Shown piece after piece: positions 17,376 to 27,674 of a stretch of 64,000 nt of DNA (position 1 is its first letter; each line of letters starts with the position of its first letter). Source of the stretch: Blautia glucerasea. GTDB taxonomy: Bacteria > Bacillota > Clostridia > Lachnospirales > Lachnospiraceae. The position numbers and the translations under genes are program-made. The stretch is taken from positions 10,446 through 74,445 of the forward strand of contig NZ_JAJBMO010000021.1 of NCBI RefSeq assembly GCF_020537505.1, in the 5' to 3' direction. The notes beneath the pieces are model-generated. The model was given only the letters and a program-made list of their open reading frames with translations, was not told the DNA's origin and ran no database searches.

Positions 17376-19157
17376 TTATTTCACCAAATAATATCTTGCA
17401 GAGAACGGACCCATTTTAAATACTGCTTTGCCCCCTGTAATTACCTTCTCCTTCTTGGTATAGCGCTTTTTACCGCCATATTTCACCATATCACTTGCAA
17501 GGAGAAGCTCATATCCGGCATAATCTTTTTTCAAAGTGTATTCCTGGATTTCGTCGGAGAAATTGAACACAGCCAAAATTTTCTGGTCACCACTGATTCT
17601 TTCAAACAGATACATGCACTTCTGCTCCTGATGGCAATCCACCCATGAGAAACCATCCTGGCTGAAATCTCTCTGGGAAAAAGCACTGTTCTTCAGATAG
17701 CATTGATTCAGATCTGCCATGAATTTATGAAATGCTTCATGAACAGGGAATTCCAGCAGAATCCAGTCCAACTCATCCTTTTCGCACCATTCCTTCAGCT
17801 GTGCCAGCTCATTTCCCATAAAATTCAGCTTTGCACCCGGGTGCGCATACATATACATATAGAAAGCTCTTGCCTGTGGAAATTTCCCGTCGTAACCACC
17901 GTTCATCTTCTGGGCGATGGTTGCCTTTCCGTGGACAACCTCGTCATGGGACAATGGCAGGATATAGCGCTCATTGTAAAAATACATCATAGAGAATGTC
18001 AGCTTGTGATATTTTTCCTGTCTTTCTTTTGCATCTGCCTGAAAATAAGACAGAGTATCATGCATCCATCCAAGGTCCCATTTGTAATCAAATCCAAGTC
18101 CGCCCTCCCATACCGGCTTTGTCACACCCTGATATGGAGTGGAATCCTCGGCAAAAAGGAGGCAGTCAGGGATTCGCTCCTTTAAGCCCTGATTCATGGT
18201 ACGGATAAATTTCAGAGCTGCCAGATTTTCTCCACGGCTTGCATCCCCCTGCCAGTAAATCAGATTTCCTACTGCATCCATACGAAGGCCGTCGAAATGG
18301 AATTCATTCATCCAGTAATAGGCAGAGGACTGCAGAAAACTGCAAACTTCTCCTCTGGAATGCATAAAATTGCAGCTTCCCCATTCGTTGCGGCCAACTG
18401 CCATGTTTGGATATTCATAAAGGGCTGTTCCGTCATATTCTGCCAACGCATAATCATTCACTGCAAAATGCACTGGAACAAAGTCCAGAATGACCCCAAT
18501 TCCAGCCTGGTGGCACTGGTCTACAAATGCTTTCAGTTCTTCCGGCTTACCATAGCGGGAGGTTGGACTGAAATATCCTGTATCCTGATATCCCCAGGAT
18601 TCGTCGCATGGGTACTCACAGAGAGGCATGATCTCCAAATAATTATAGCCGTGTTCCTTCAGATAGGCGATAAGGATCGGTGCCAGTTCCTCATAGGTGT
18701 ACCAGTCTTCCTGCCCTTCGCCTCGTTTTTTCCAGGAGCCAAAATGCATTTCATAAATGTTTACTGGTTTGTCGTAGCTTGCTTTGCGGTTTTTCAGCCA
18801 TTTGCTGTCGCCAAATTCATAACCGCCAAGATCATAGGTCTTTGAAGCAGTGCCTGGACGCATCTCGCTATAAAAAGCATAGGGGTCTGCGTGGTCTACG
18901 AAGGAGCCATCCTGACGGTAAATTCTGTATTTATACATCAGGCCAGAGCCTACATCATTTATGGTACATTCCCAGAAATTGCCATCATGAACACGGTTCA
19001 TAGGAGTCTCTGTCCAGCCGTTGAACTCACCAATTACAGATACTCGCTGCGCTGCCGGGGCAAATGTACGGAAGGTGGTTCCGCCATCCCATACGTGAGC
19101 ACCAAGGTACTGATATGCTTCAAATTCTTTTCCTGTATAAAAGTTGTAAAAATCCAT
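17376..19157 (-). CDS. glgB: 1,4-alpha-glucan (glycogen) branching enzyme
   Basis: Transfers alpha-1,4 glucan segments to create alpha-1,6 branches in glycogen; family GH13, 593 aa. ATG 19157 (MDFYNFYTGKEFEAYQYLG) has GGGAG upstream; earlier in-frame codons lie in the promoter. Domain order: CBM48 (about 20-110, FRTFAPAAQRVSVIGEFNGW), GH13 barrel (130-470) and C-terminal beta domain. Catalytic motifs seen: DGLRMDAVGNL (nucleophile Asp), LLFAEDST (acid/base Glu) and LPLSHDEVVHGK (transition-state Asp). It lacks the extra N-terminal domain of long GlgB proteins. No other glycogen gene is adjacent. Confidence 0.95.
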   Translation of the reverse strand: MDFYNFYTGKEFEAYQYLGAHVWDGGTTFRTFAPAAQRVSVIGEFNGWTETPMNRVHDGNFWECTINDVGSGLMYKYRIYRQDGSFVDHADPYAFYSEMRPGTASKTYDLGGYEFGDSKWLKNRKASYDKPVNIYEMHFGSWKKRGEGQEDWYTYEELAPILIAYLKEHGYNYLEIMPLCEYPCDESWGYQDTGYFSPTSRYGKPEELKAFVDQCHQAGIGVILDFVPVHFAVNDYALAEYDGTALYEYPNMAVGRNEWGSCNFMHSRGEVCSFLQSSAYYWMNEFHFDGLRMDAVGNLIYWQGDASRGENLAALKFIRTMNQGLKERIPDCLLFAEDSTPYQGVTKPVWEGGLGFDYKWDLGWMHDTLSYFQADAKERQEKYHKLTFSMMYFYNERYILPLSHDEVVHGKATIAQKMNGGYDGKFPQARAFYMYMYAHPGAKLNFMGNELAQLKEWCEKDELDWILLEFPVHEAFHKFMADLNQCYLKNSAFSQRDFSQDGFSWVDCHQEQKCMYLFERISGDQKILAVFNFSDEIQEYTLKKDYAGYELLLASDMVKYGGKKRYTKKEKVITGGKAVFKMGPFSARYYLVK

Positions 19158-19335
19158 GTTTTTGCTCTCCCATTCATTATAAAAAGATATTAGACAGTAG
19201 TTGGTTTTCTTTGTATAATGAGTATAATTGCGTGGAGAGGAAAATGCCACCGACGAAAAGCGACATTAGTTGGATATCCAACGTTTTTTAGAATGTGTTG
19301 GATTTCTAATTTATTGAAATAGGGGATATATAAGT

Positions 19336-19884
19336 ATGGATATCAGAATTGAAAAAACCAGACAGAGTATTATAAATGCTTTTATAGAACTGCGTTCTCA
19401 TAAGGAGCTGGAGAGGATTACAATTAAGGAATTGTGTGAGAAAGCACAGATCAATAAATCTACCTTTTATGCCCATTATCAGGATATTTATCATCTCTCG
19501 GATACGTTGGAAACGGAAGTTGTGGTATCAATTATGGAGAATCTCACTCATCCGGAGAGAGTGCTGGAGGATACCACTTTTTTTTCCAGGGAACTGTTTA
19601 TGGGGTTTCTGGCAAAGGATTCGCTGATCGGGATTTTGTTTTCGGGAAGCAGGAGTAAATGCCTGGTGCAGAAAATCGAAGTGGCCTTGAAAGAACTGGT
19701 GTTTGGAGCTTACCCTCAATATCGGGAGGACAAGGACATTAATATTATGCTCACTTATATTCTATATGGATGTTATTATGCGTTTTATGAAAACCGAAAA
19801 TATGGAGATGTGCCTGTGCTTTCCAGTATTACAGAACTTACAGGCAAGACAGCGAAGGCAGCATTAAAAATGATAAAAAATTAG
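19336..19884 (+). CDS. TetR/AcrR-family transcriptional regulator
   Basis: One-component repressor, 182 aa. Residues 8-55 form the TetR helix-turn-helix: QSIINAFIELRSHKELERIT, then ELCEKAQINKSTFYAHYQDI with the recognition helix. The remaining helices form a ligand-binding/dimerisation domain that resembles the DhaS-like group. It is divergent from glgB and lies 87 bp upstream of recQ on the same strand. The effector and target are unknown. Confidence 0.88.
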   Translation: MDIRIEKTRQSIINAFIELRSHKELERITIKELCEKAQINKSTFYAHYQDIYHLSDTLETEVVVSIMENLTHPERVLEDTTFFSRELFMGFLAKDSLIGILFSGSRSKCLVQKIEVALKELVFGAYPQYREDKDINIMLTYILYGCYYAFYENRKYGDVPVLSSITELTGKTAKAALKMIKN

Positions 19885-19971
19885 AAGCACCTCAGCAGAC
19901 ATTATTCCTCAAAGTGTGCAGCTTTGCAACAACTAAACAATTACCTATTTTCATCGCAGGAGGTCAATAAA

Positions 19972-21909
19972 TTGACAACAAACAATTCGAATATACAAGA
20001 AATTAATTCTGTTACTTCACCAGTAACGCCCTTACAAATTCTAAAAACTTACTTCGGATACGACTCCTTCCGGGATGGGCAAGGAGAAATTATAGATACC
20101 ATTTTAAGTAGAAGGGATGCGCTGGCAATTATGCCGACAGGGGCTGGAAAATCCCTTTGTTATCAAGTTCCAGCGCTGCTTTTGCCAGGAATTACATTGG
20201 TGGTTTCACCGCTGATCTCACTTATGCAGGATCAGGTGAAATCTCTGAATGAAGCAGGAATTCACGCGGCTTATATTAATTCCTCGCTGACTGAGGGACA
20301 GATTAATAAGGCTCTTTCTTTTGCTGCAAGGGGAGTTTACAAGATCATTTATGTAGCACCAGAACGACTGGAAACAGCTTCATTTCTAAGCTTCGCGCTC
20401 CATACTCCTATCTCCATGGTAACTGTAGACGAGGCCCACTGTATCTCCCAATGGGGACAAGATTTCCGTCCAAGTTACTTAAAAATCATAGATTTTGTGG
20501 AACAGCTGCCTGGCAATCCGATCATCAGTGCCTTCACTGCCACCGCAACAGAAGTGGTAAAAAATGACATTGCAAGGATCCTGAAACTGAAGAATCCCAA
20601 CGTTGTTGTCACTGGTTTTGACAGAGAAAATCTCTATTATCAAGTGGAACATCTCACTGGAAAGCAGAAGGGCATCTTTATCCAGAATTACATAGAAACC
20701 CATCCAAACGAAAGCGGAATCATCTACTGTGCCACTAGAAAAAACGTGGATACTTTGTATGAGAAATTATAGAAACAAGGCGTCTCTGTAACCCGTTACC
20801 ACGCTGGAATGAGCAACGATATCCGCAAGAAAAGCCAGGATGATTTCATCTACGACCGTGCTCAGGTAGTCATCGCCACAAATGCCTTTGGTATGGGAAT
20901 TGACAAGTCCAACGTGCGCTTCGTCATCCATTACAACATGCCTCAGAGCATGGAAAACTACTACCAGGAAGCCGGACGTGCCGGAAGAGACGGCGAACCA
21001 GCTAAATGCATTCTTCTCTTCTCCGCCCAGGATGTGATGATCAGCAAACTGCTTCTTGGAAGCAAAGACTTCGAGGGCATGGATTTTCAGGAAATCGACC
21101 AGGTAAAGCGCCAGGATTCCCGCCGCCTCCAGCTTATGGAAGGCTACTGCATGACTACCTCCTGCCTGCGTAATTACATTCTGGAATACTTCGGCGAAAC
21201 CACAGATACCCCCTGCGACAATTGCGGTAACTGCCACCAGGAATTTGAAGAACTTGACATGACCCAGGACGCCAAATGGGTAATCGGCTGCATCACCGAA
21301 ATGCGCGGCCGCTACGGTCAGGCTCTTGTAACCGGCACCCTCCTTGGCTCCAAAAAAGCCCGCCTGAAAGACATCGGTGCCACCTCCTACAACTGCTATG
21401 CCAAACTGGAAAACCGCACCGAAGCCGACCTCCGGCTCCTTATAAGCCAGATGATCCGCATGGGCTATATCATTCAGACTGAGGGCGAATATAGTGTCCT
21501 AAAAGTAGGAAACATCGCAGATTTACAAACAAAAAATATCAAAATTATAGTAAAGAAATTCAAAGAAAAAGAGAAAATATCAGCCTCAAAGAAACGCAAA
21601 AATCCATTCGAAAAAGACAGTTTTTCCGCTTCCAAAGTGGGTTCATCCGCTGGCACCACCGCCGCAAACTCCAGCCGTAACTCCGCTCTTTTCGAGACCT
21701 TACGCCAGCTCCGCCTCCAAATTGCCAAAGAAGAATCCGTCCCGCCCTACATCGTCTTCACCGACAAAACCCTTATCGACATGTGCGAGAAACTCCCCCA
21801 GAATGAGGACGAAATGCTTAACGTATCCGGCGTAGGACAGAATAAGCTTAAGAAATATGGACAGCGATTTTTACAGGAAATTTTCTCGTTTCTATCCACT
21901 AATCATTAA
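19972..21909 (+). pseudogene. recQ: RecQ ATP-dependent DNA helicase, interrupted by one in-frame TAG
   Basis: RecQ unwinds 3'-overhang DNA in recombination repair. I choose TTG 19972 because AGGAGG precedes it by eight bases. Motifs I (MPTGAGKSLCYQ) and II (VDEAHCISQWGQDFRP) are present. At 20770 the frame reads GAG AAA TTA TAG AAA CAA GGC, so codon 267 is an amber stop; the same frame resumes with VTRYHAGM, the helicase C motif IGMGIDKSNVRFVIHYNMP, the RQC zinc cysteines (CDNCGNC) and a C-terminal HRDC domain to 21909. No other damage is visible. A single C-to-T change of CAG would explain it. It could be a recent null allele, a sequencing error, or read through at low level. Confidence 0.85.
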
Positions 21910-21953
21910 ACATTACATTGCTGTTTAGGGTGTTGGCTTCCAGCCAGTACACA

Positions 21954-22132
21954 GCATTTGGGCAATGGGTATTACTCCAGCGAACCATTTCAGGCGCGCC
22001 CTTAGCGTAGATGAAATCCAGTGCTTACGAAGACTTAGGAGTGACGGCTCTCCGGAACTCCTTAGTCGCAGTTAGCGATTAGTTCATCGTAGCGTTGCGC
22101 CGGTGAGTGAGTAATACCCATTGTCCGAATGC
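21954..22132. repeat. 179-bp multi-arm inverted-repeat element
   Basis: Outer arms 21954-21977 and 22109-22132 pair over 24 nt with two mismatches (core CAATGGGTATTACTC). Inside, GGCGC (21993-21997) pairs with GCGCC (22097-22101), ATGAA with TTCAT, and an apical stem GACTTAGGAGT/ACTCCTTAGTC lies at 22032-22042 and 22057-22067. The nested pairing suggests a structured RNA or a small non-autonomous mobile element. No open frame inside looks coding. It fills the gap between recQ and pflA. Confidence 0.7.
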
Positions 22133-22173
22133 ATCCCTTTTAGACGAACTTTTAACCCACAAAATAGCAACTT

Positions 22174-22216
22174 AAAAGAGGCCATTGCGAACTCATTTCC
22201 AGTCCGCAACGGCCTC
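22174..22216 (-). terminator. Terminator of pflA
   Basis: GAGGCC.TTGCG at 22178-22189 pairs with CGCAA.GGCCTC at 22205-22216 (one mismatch), with a 15-nt loop; the minus-strand transcript ends in TTTT. It lies 36 bp past the pflA stop. Confidence 0.8.
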
Positions 22217-22251
22217 CCCTTAAGGAGTTTTATTTACTTTCTTTCACGCTC

Positions 22252-22980
22252 TTAAATCGCCCCAAGAATCCGTCTGGCATTATCAATCCTCTCCTGCACC
22301 GGAGGTTTCACGCCCTCCAGCGGATAAGGAATACCCAGCTTTTCCCATTTAAAGGTTCCCAGTGTATGATACGGAAGAACTTCCACGCGCTCAACGTTTT
22401 TCAGCGTCTTAATGAAATCCGCCAGCTGGTGCAGATACTCATCCTTGTCGCTGCCCCCCGGTACCAGTACGTGCCGGATCCAAACAGGCTTACCCATATC
22501 CGAAAGCTCACGGGCCATGGCAAGAATATTGGTATTCGTCTGCCCGGTAAGCTTCACATGCTCCTGCTCATTGATCTGCTTGATATCCAGAAGCAGAAGA
22601 TCTGTATACTTCATCAGCTCCAGCCACTTAGAATGCCACGGCTCCTTAGTCGTATAAGGATTTCCGCTGGTATCCAAAGTAGTATGGACTCCCGCTTCCT
22701 TTGCCTTACGGAAAAGCTCTGTGAGAAAATCCATCTGCAAAAGTGGTTCCCCGCCGCTCACCGTGATACCGCCTTTCTCGCCCCAGTAGGACTTAAACCG
22801 AAGTGCTGTCTTCAAAAGCTGATCCGTGGTGTACTCTTTTCCATCTGTCATATTCCAGGTATCCGGATTATGGCAGAATTGGCAGCGCATAGCACAGCCA
22901 GAAAGAAAAATCACATATCTCACTCCAGGTCCGTCCACAGACCCGAAGCTCTCCAGAGAATGAACATAGCCTTTTAACAT
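22252..22980 (-). CDS. pflA: Pyruvate formate-lyase activating enzyme
   Basis: Radical-SAM enzyme that installs the glycyl radical on PflB, about 242 aa. The cluster motif CAMRCQFCHNPDTW (CxxxCxxC) follows the family N-terminus MLKGYVHSLESFGSVDGPGV, and GGEPLLQ is the SAM-binding GGE motif. I prefer ATG 22980 (AAAGGA seven bases upstream) because the in-frame ATGs at 23007 and 23001 come directly after the U-run of a hairpin and have no RBS. It follows pflB at 106 bp in the same orientation, with a terminator between them. Confidence 0.93.
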   Translation of the reverse strand: MLKGYVHSLESFGSVDGPGVRYVIFLSGCAMRCQFCHNPDTWNMTDGKEYTTDQLLKTALRFKSYWGEKGGITVSGGEPLLQMDFLTELFRKAKEAGVHTTLDTSGNPYTTKEPWHSKWLELMKYTDLLLLDIKQINEQEHVKLTGQTNTNILAMARELSDMGKPVWIRHVLVPGGSDKDEYLHQLADFIKTLKNVERVEVLPYHTLGTFKWEKLGIPYPLEGVKPPVQERIDNARRILGAI

Positions 22981-23007
22981 TTCTAATTCCTTTGCATTCA
23001 TATTCAT

Positions 23008-23050
23008 AAAAAGGACATGCAAGCTCTAACATATATTGTACTGCATGCCC
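23008..23050 (-). terminator. Intercistronic terminator between pflB and pflA
   Basis: GGGCATGCA (23050-23042) and TGCATGTCC (23021-23013) pair with one mismatch, and the minus transcript then reads TTTTT directly before the pflA leader. Partial termination here would give much more pflB than pflA message, as expected for enzyme versus activase. Confidence 0.75.
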
Positions 23051-23085
23051 TTTTGTTTCACCGATACTATTTTACAATATCAGAC

Positions 23086-25341
23086 TTACATTCTGTCATG
23101 GCAGGTTCTGGCAATAACATCCATCTGCTGCTCTCTTGTCAGATCGATAAACTTAACGGCATAACCGGAAACACGGATAGTGAAGTTTGCATACTCCTCT
23201 TTTTCCGGATGCTCCATAGCATCGATCAGTTTCTCTTTGCCAAATACATTTACGTTCAGGTGATGTGCACCCTGGTTGAAATATCCGTCCAGTACATGTA
23301 CCAGATTATCTGTACGCTCTTCATCACTATGTCCAAGAGCTTCCGGATTAATGGTCTGTGTATTGGAAATTCCATCCAGTGCATCCTCATAGTCAAGCTT
23401 TGCAACAGAGTTCAGGGAAGCAAGAAGTCCATTCTGCTCTGCGCCGTAAGATGGGTTTGCACCAGGTGCCAGAGGCTCTCCAGCCTTTCTTCCATCCGGA
23501 AGAGCTCCGGTAGCTTTACCATAAACAACGTTAGAGGTAATGGTAAGAATAGAAGTGGTTGGCTTGGAATCACGATAGGTATGGATGTGTTTCAGTTTAT
23601 CCATGAAGGTGGAAAGCAGGTTTCTTGCAATCTCATCTGCTCTGTCATCATCATTACCGTAGCGTGGGAAATCACCCTCAACCTGGAAATCGGTGGTAAT
23701 TCCATCCTCATCACGGATAGCTTTTACCTTCGCATACTTAATAGCAGACAGGGAGTCTACTACATGTGAAAATCCAGCGATACCAGTTGCAAAAGAACGC
23801 TCAACCTTGGTATCAATAAGAGCCATCTCAGCTGCCTCATAGTAATATTTGTCATGCATGTAGTGGATCATGTTCAGGGTTCCTACATACAGATGAGCCA
23901 GCCAGTCCATCATCTGGTCATATTTCTGCATAACCTCATCATAATCAAGATACTCGGAAGTGATCGGCTTGTACTCCGGTCCTACCTGAGTCTTTAACTT
24001 CTCATCCACACCACCGTTGATTGCGTAAAGGAGGCATTTTGCAAGGTTTGCACGAGCTCCGAAGAACTGCATTTCCTTACCAGTCTCAGTAGCAGATACA
24101 CAGCAGCAGATGGAATAATCATCGCCCCATACCGGACGCATAACATCATCGTTCTCATACTGGATAGAACTTGTTGTAACAGAAATATTAGCAGCATATT
24201 TCTTGAAGTTCTCTGGCAGTCTGGAAGAATAAAGAACAGTAAGGTTTGGCTCCGGAGCCGGTCCCATATCCTCAAGAGTATGGAGGAAACGATAGTCATT
24301 CTTGGTAACCATGTGACGTCCGTCAACACCAATACCTGCAACCTCAAGAGTTGCCCACACCGGGTCACCGGAGAACAGCTGGTTGTAGGACTCAATTCTC
24401 GCAAATTTAACCATACGGAATTTCATTACCATGTGGTCAACAAGCTCCTGAGCCTCTTTCTCAGTGATCACGCCATTCTTAAGGTCTCTTTCAATATAGA
24501 TATCAAGGAATGTGGAAATACGTCCAACACTCATTGCAGCACCGTTCTGAGTCTTGATTGCTGCAAGATATCCAAAGTACAGCCACTGGAATGCCTCATG
24601 AGCGTTCTTAGCCGGCTCTGAAATATCATAACCATAGATCTTTGCCATCTCTTTCATTCCCTTAAGAGCACGGATCTGATCTGCGATTTCCTCACGAAGC
24701 TGGAAATCATAACGTCTCATACCCTGACGGTCGCTTGTTGCAAAGTCTTTCTCTTTGCCCTCGATCAGCGCATCAATACCGTACAGAGCCACACGTCTGT
24801 AATCGCCAACGATACGTCCGCGTCCATAAGTATCCGGAAGTCCGGTAAGGATATGGCTGTGACGTGCTTTTTTCATTTCTGGTGTGTAAATGTCAAAAAC
24901 GCCCTGGTTATGTGTTTTGAACTCATATTTTGTAAACATATCGTGGATCTGAGGATCTACCTTGTAGCCGTACATTTCGCATGCCTGCTCAGCCATTTTG
25001 ATTCCGCCGTATGGCATAAACGCACGCTTCAAAGGCTTGTCTGTCTGAAGTCCTACAACCTTCTCAAGATCCTTCAGGTCTTCAGCAATATATCCTGGTC
25101 CGTATGCAGTCAGGCCTGTGACAACCTTTGTCTCCATGTCAAGCACACCATTGTTGGCACGCTCTGCTTTCTGCAGCTCCTGCAGCTTTCCCCACAGTTT
25201 GTCAGTAGCCTCAGTTGGGCCTTCCAGGAAAGAATCGTCTCCGTCATAAGGGGTATAATTGTGACGGATAAAATCACGAACGTTGATCTGTTCTTTCCAA
25301 CGACTTCCTTCGAAGCCTTCCCACTGTGCAAAATCTTTCAT
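23086..25341 (-). CDS. pflB: Formate C-acetyltransferase (pyruvate formate-lyase)
   Basis: Glycyl radical enzyme converting pyruvate and CoA to acetyl-CoA and formate, the main anaerobic pyruvate outlet; 751 aa, the usual length. The active-site cysteines lie in [15 protein letters not shown] and the radical glycine is Gly726 in RVSGYAVKF. The N-terminus [19 protein letters not shown] is classic PflB. It has its own promoter (25412-25440) with a Rex-like site at the transcription start. The activase follows downstream after an intercistronic terminator. Confidence 0.97.
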   Translation of the reverse strand: MKDFAQWEGFEGSRWKEQINVRDFIRHNYTPYDGDDSFLEGPTEATDKLWGKLQELQKAERANNGVLDMETKVVTGLTAYGPGYIAEDLKDLEKVVGLQTDKPLKRAFMPYGGIKMAEQACEMYGYKVDPQIHDMFTKYEFKTHNQGVFDIYTPEMKKARHSHILTGLPDTYGRGRIVGDYRRVALYGIDALIEGKEKDFATSDRQGMRRYDFQLREEIADQIRALKGMKEMAKIYGYDISEPAKNAHEAFQWLYFGYLAAIKTQNGAAMSVGRISTFLDIYIERDLKNGVITEKEAQELVDHMVMKFRMVKFARIESYNQLFSGDPVWATLEVAGIGVDGRHMVTKNDYRFLHTLEDMGPAPEPNLTVLYSSRLPENFKKYAANISVTTSSIQYENDDVMRPVWGDDYSICCCVSATETGKEMQFFGARANLAKCLLYAINGGVDEKLKTQVGPEYKPITSEYLDYDEVMQKYDQMMDWLAHLYVGTLNMIHYMHDKYYYEAAEMALIDTKVERSFATGIAGFSHVVDSLSAIKYAKVKAIRDEDGITTDFQVEGDFPRYGNDDDRADEIARNLLSTFMDKLKHIHTYRDSKPTTSILTITSNVVYGKATGALPDGRKAGEPLAPGANPSYGAEQNGLLASLNSVAKLDYEDALDGISNTQTINPEALGHSDEERTDNLVHVLDGYFNQGAHHLNVNVFGKEKLIDAMEHPEKEEYANFTIRVSGYAVKFIDLTREQQMDVIARTCHDRM

Positions 25342-25389
25342 TCTTGTACCTCTTTCTTTATTTTATAGTTCTCCGCGTATGTTGAAGAA

Positions 25390-25440
25390 TTGTTATTGGT
25401 TTAACGATTGTAGTATACGGGATTGTTTTTTCGCCGTCAA
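25390..25440 (-). promoter_or_regulatory. pflB promoter with Rex-like operator at +1
   Basis: Minus strand: TTGACG (25440-25435), a 17-base spacer and TATACT (25417-25412). Directly downstream, over the expected start site, 25390-25407 reads TTGTTATTGGTTTAACGA on the plus strand. This matches the clostridial Rex consensus TTGTTAANNNNTTAACAA at all but two positions. Repression at low NADH is the expected outcome if Rex binds. Confidence 0.65.
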
Positions 25441-25441
25441 T

Positions 25442-26212
25442 CAGTTTGGTCCATGCTTTTAATAAAGTACAATTTATCTGGAAAAAAATGGATTTCCCCA
25501 TATATAAGTCCTATATTCTGTACTTTCATTCGTTTTTTCTAATTTGTAAGCCCATTTTTATCGGCACAAATACAGAGAAATATTCTCGATATACTTTGAT
25601 AAATTTTATCAACTTAATTGAAGGGGGCTATCGCTTTAACGAATGAATTTTCGTGAAGCGGCGTTTTTCTTTTTCCAATCCCATGCACAAACACTATTTT
25701 TTCAGTTTCTTTTAATGCATACAGTTTTTTGCGGAGCTTCTTTACATGCTTTATTTTTATCGTATTTCCATAAACGATTTTTATATCATAAAGCAACTCA
25801 CACTCAGCTACAAAATCAGCAAGTTTCTGCAAAAGTTTTGCCTGTTTTTTTGTTACTGCCTTCTTCCAGACGAAAGTATACTTATTAGCACTGCAGTCAA
25901 ATCCATAGTCTCCACAAACTGACTTAGTGCGACAGCCCCTTTACATTAACCTGTTCCTGTTAAATTTCAGTAAAAATAGCAAAAGCAGACACTTATCAGC
26001 TCATATTGGAGAAACGTTCTACTGCTTTCGTAAAGCTCTCGATGGTCTTATCTGCATCGCCATGTTCAATCCCATCGCGGAGTGTGTTACTGTGAACGGA
26101 GTGGACAATAACTTATACTCCTTTCTGCTCGCTAAAAATTTAAGTATTTGTTTTACTATTATCTTGTCATATGTTATCCTATTCTTACAACATTAAGGGG
26201 GAAACAAATGTA
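25442..26212. other. Gene-poor stretch with decayed sequence
   Basis: Between the pflB promoter and the NSS transporter I see no complete gene. It holds the minus-strand coding remnant at 25614-25940 and, at about 26005-26110, a minus-strand fragment reading IESFTKAVERFSNMS without a start codon. The composition is AT-rich. It looks like the scar of a lost mobile or accessory gene. Confidence 0.5.
25614..25940 (-). pseudogene. Coding remnant, unrecognised
   Basis: An open minus-strand frame of 109 codons that starts right after a stop and has no ATG or GTG near its 5' end; the first possible start is a TTG at 25832 without RBS. It reads GDYGFDCSANKYTFVWKK, then a lysine-rich helical stretch (KIKHVKKLRKKLYALKETEK) and ends KAIAPFN. 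The balanced residue use suggests it was once coding. I cannot name the parent family. Confidence 0.3.
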
Positions 26213-27604
26213 ATGGAAAAAAAATCAAACCATTTTTCAGGACAGCTTGGTTTTGTCCTGGCAGCAGCCGGAAGTGCTGTAGGAGTGGGAAATTTGTGGA
26301 GATTCCCATATCTTGCCGCAAAAGACGGAGGCGGCTTATTTTTAATTATATATCTGATTCTGGTACTTACCTTCGGATTTACCCTTCTCACCTCTGATAT
26401 TGCCATCGGACGGCGTACGCAGAAGAGTGCCATCGGAGCCTATACCCAGATGCGTCCCAGATGGAAGTTCCTGGGAATCCTTACCTTCCTTGTACCAGTG
26501 CTTATTATGACCTATTACGCGGTAATCGGCGGATGGATCACCAAATATGCGGTGGTATACGTAACCGGTCAGGCGCAGGCAGCTGCCGCAGATGACTATT
26601 TTACAGCCTTTATCACCTCTTCCACTTCACCGGTGATCTTCGCACTGCTTTTCATGAGTGTTACTGCTTTCATTGTATACAATGGCGTGGAAAAGGGGAT
26701 TGAAAAAGTATCCAAATGGATGATGCCGGTCCTGCTGGTCCTGGTCGTAGTGATTGCTGTGTATTCTCTTACGATTTCACATACGGATGCTTCCGGTCAG
26801 CTTCGTACCGGCTTACAGGGCTTTCTTTACTACCTGACACCTGACTTTGAGGGACTGACTGTGCAGCGTTTTCTGCAGATTCTGCTGGATGCCATGAGCC
26901 AGCTGTTTTTTTCACTCAGTGTATCCATGGGAATTATGATCACCTACGGCTCCTATGTAAAGCCTGAAGTGAACCTGAACAAGGCGATCAATCAGATTGA
27001 AATTTTTGACACAGGTGTTGCCTTTCTTGCAGGTGCCATGATCATCCCGGCAGTATATGTTTTTTCTGGCACTGAGGGAATGGGTGCCGGGCCAAGCCTG
27101 ATGTTTATTTCCCTGCCAAAGGTATTTTCTGCAATGGGAAAAGCCGGTACCTTCGTAGGAATCCTGTTTTTTGTAACTGCTATTTTTGCAACATTGTCTT
27201 CCTGTATTTCCGTACTGGAATCTATTACTGCAAACTGCATGGAAATTTTTCATACCAGCCGTAAAAAAACAGTTCTTGTTTTATCTGTGATCTACCTTGC
27301 AGCTTCCGCAGTTATCGCTTTGGGATACAGTATTTTCTACGTGGAAGTGAAGCTTCCGAACGGTTCTGTAGGACAGCTTCTTGATATTATGGATTACATC
27401 AGCAACAGTGTTATGATGCCGTTTATTGCACTGCTTTCCACAATTCTCATCGGCTGGATCGTAACGCCGGATTATGTGATTAGCGAAATGGAAAGAAGCG
27501 GGGATAAGTTCCGCAGAAAAAAATTGTACCGCGTCATGATCCGCTTTGTTACACCGGTTATGATGTTTATTCTGTTTTTACAGTCTACAGGGATTTTATC
27601 TTAA
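26213..27604 (+). CDS. Neurotransmitter:sodium symporter family (NSS/SNF) transporter
   Basis: Sodium-coupled amino-acid or related solute importer with a LeuT fold, 463 aa. ATG 26213 gives the canonical start: GQLGFVLAAAGSAVGVGNLW in helix 1 followed by RFPYLAAKDGGG, the unwound helix 1 with the Na+ and substrate sites; AAGGGGG lies upstream at a long spacing. Eleven or twelve helices follow, with the NSS helix 6 region FFSLSVSMGIMITYGSYV. It is bounded by remnants upstream and a bidirectional terminator downstream, so it is transcribed alone. Tryptophan, leucine and similar amino acids are typical substrates; the specific one here is unknown. Confidence 0.93.
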   Translation: MEKKSNHFSGQLGFVLAAAGSAVGVGNLWRFPYLAAKDGGGLFLIIYLILVLTFGFTLLTSDIAIGRRTQKSAIGAYTQMRPRWKFLGILTFLVPVLIMTYYAVIGGWITKYAVVYVTGQAQAAAADDYFTAFITSSTSPVIFALLFMSVTAFIVYNGVEKGIEKVSKWMMPVLLVLVVVIAVYSLTISHTDASGQLRTGLQGFLYYLTPDFEGLTVQRFLQILLDAMSQLFFSLSVSMGIMITYGSYVKPEVNLNKAINQIEIFDTGVAFLAGAMIIPAVYVFSGTEGMGAGPSLMFISLPKVFSAMGKAGTFVGILFFVTAIFATLSSCISVLESITANCMEIFHTSRKKTVLVLSVIYLAASAVIALGYSIFYVEVKLPNGSVGQLLDIMDYISNSVMMPFIALLSTILIGWIVTPDYVISEMERSGDKFRRKKLYRVMIRFVTPVMMFILFLQSTGILS

Positions 27605-27674
27605 ACTGCGGAGCATGTTTGAGGAAGACTTTCCGCAAGATGTGCCTCACAATTTGCGACAGATTATATTGTAT

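Noticed and set aside
19924..20772. A short stand-alone RecQ-like helicase ending at 20772
   Set aside because: The frame resumes without shift and encodes the missing helicase, zinc and HRDC parts, so this is one gene with a nonsense codon.
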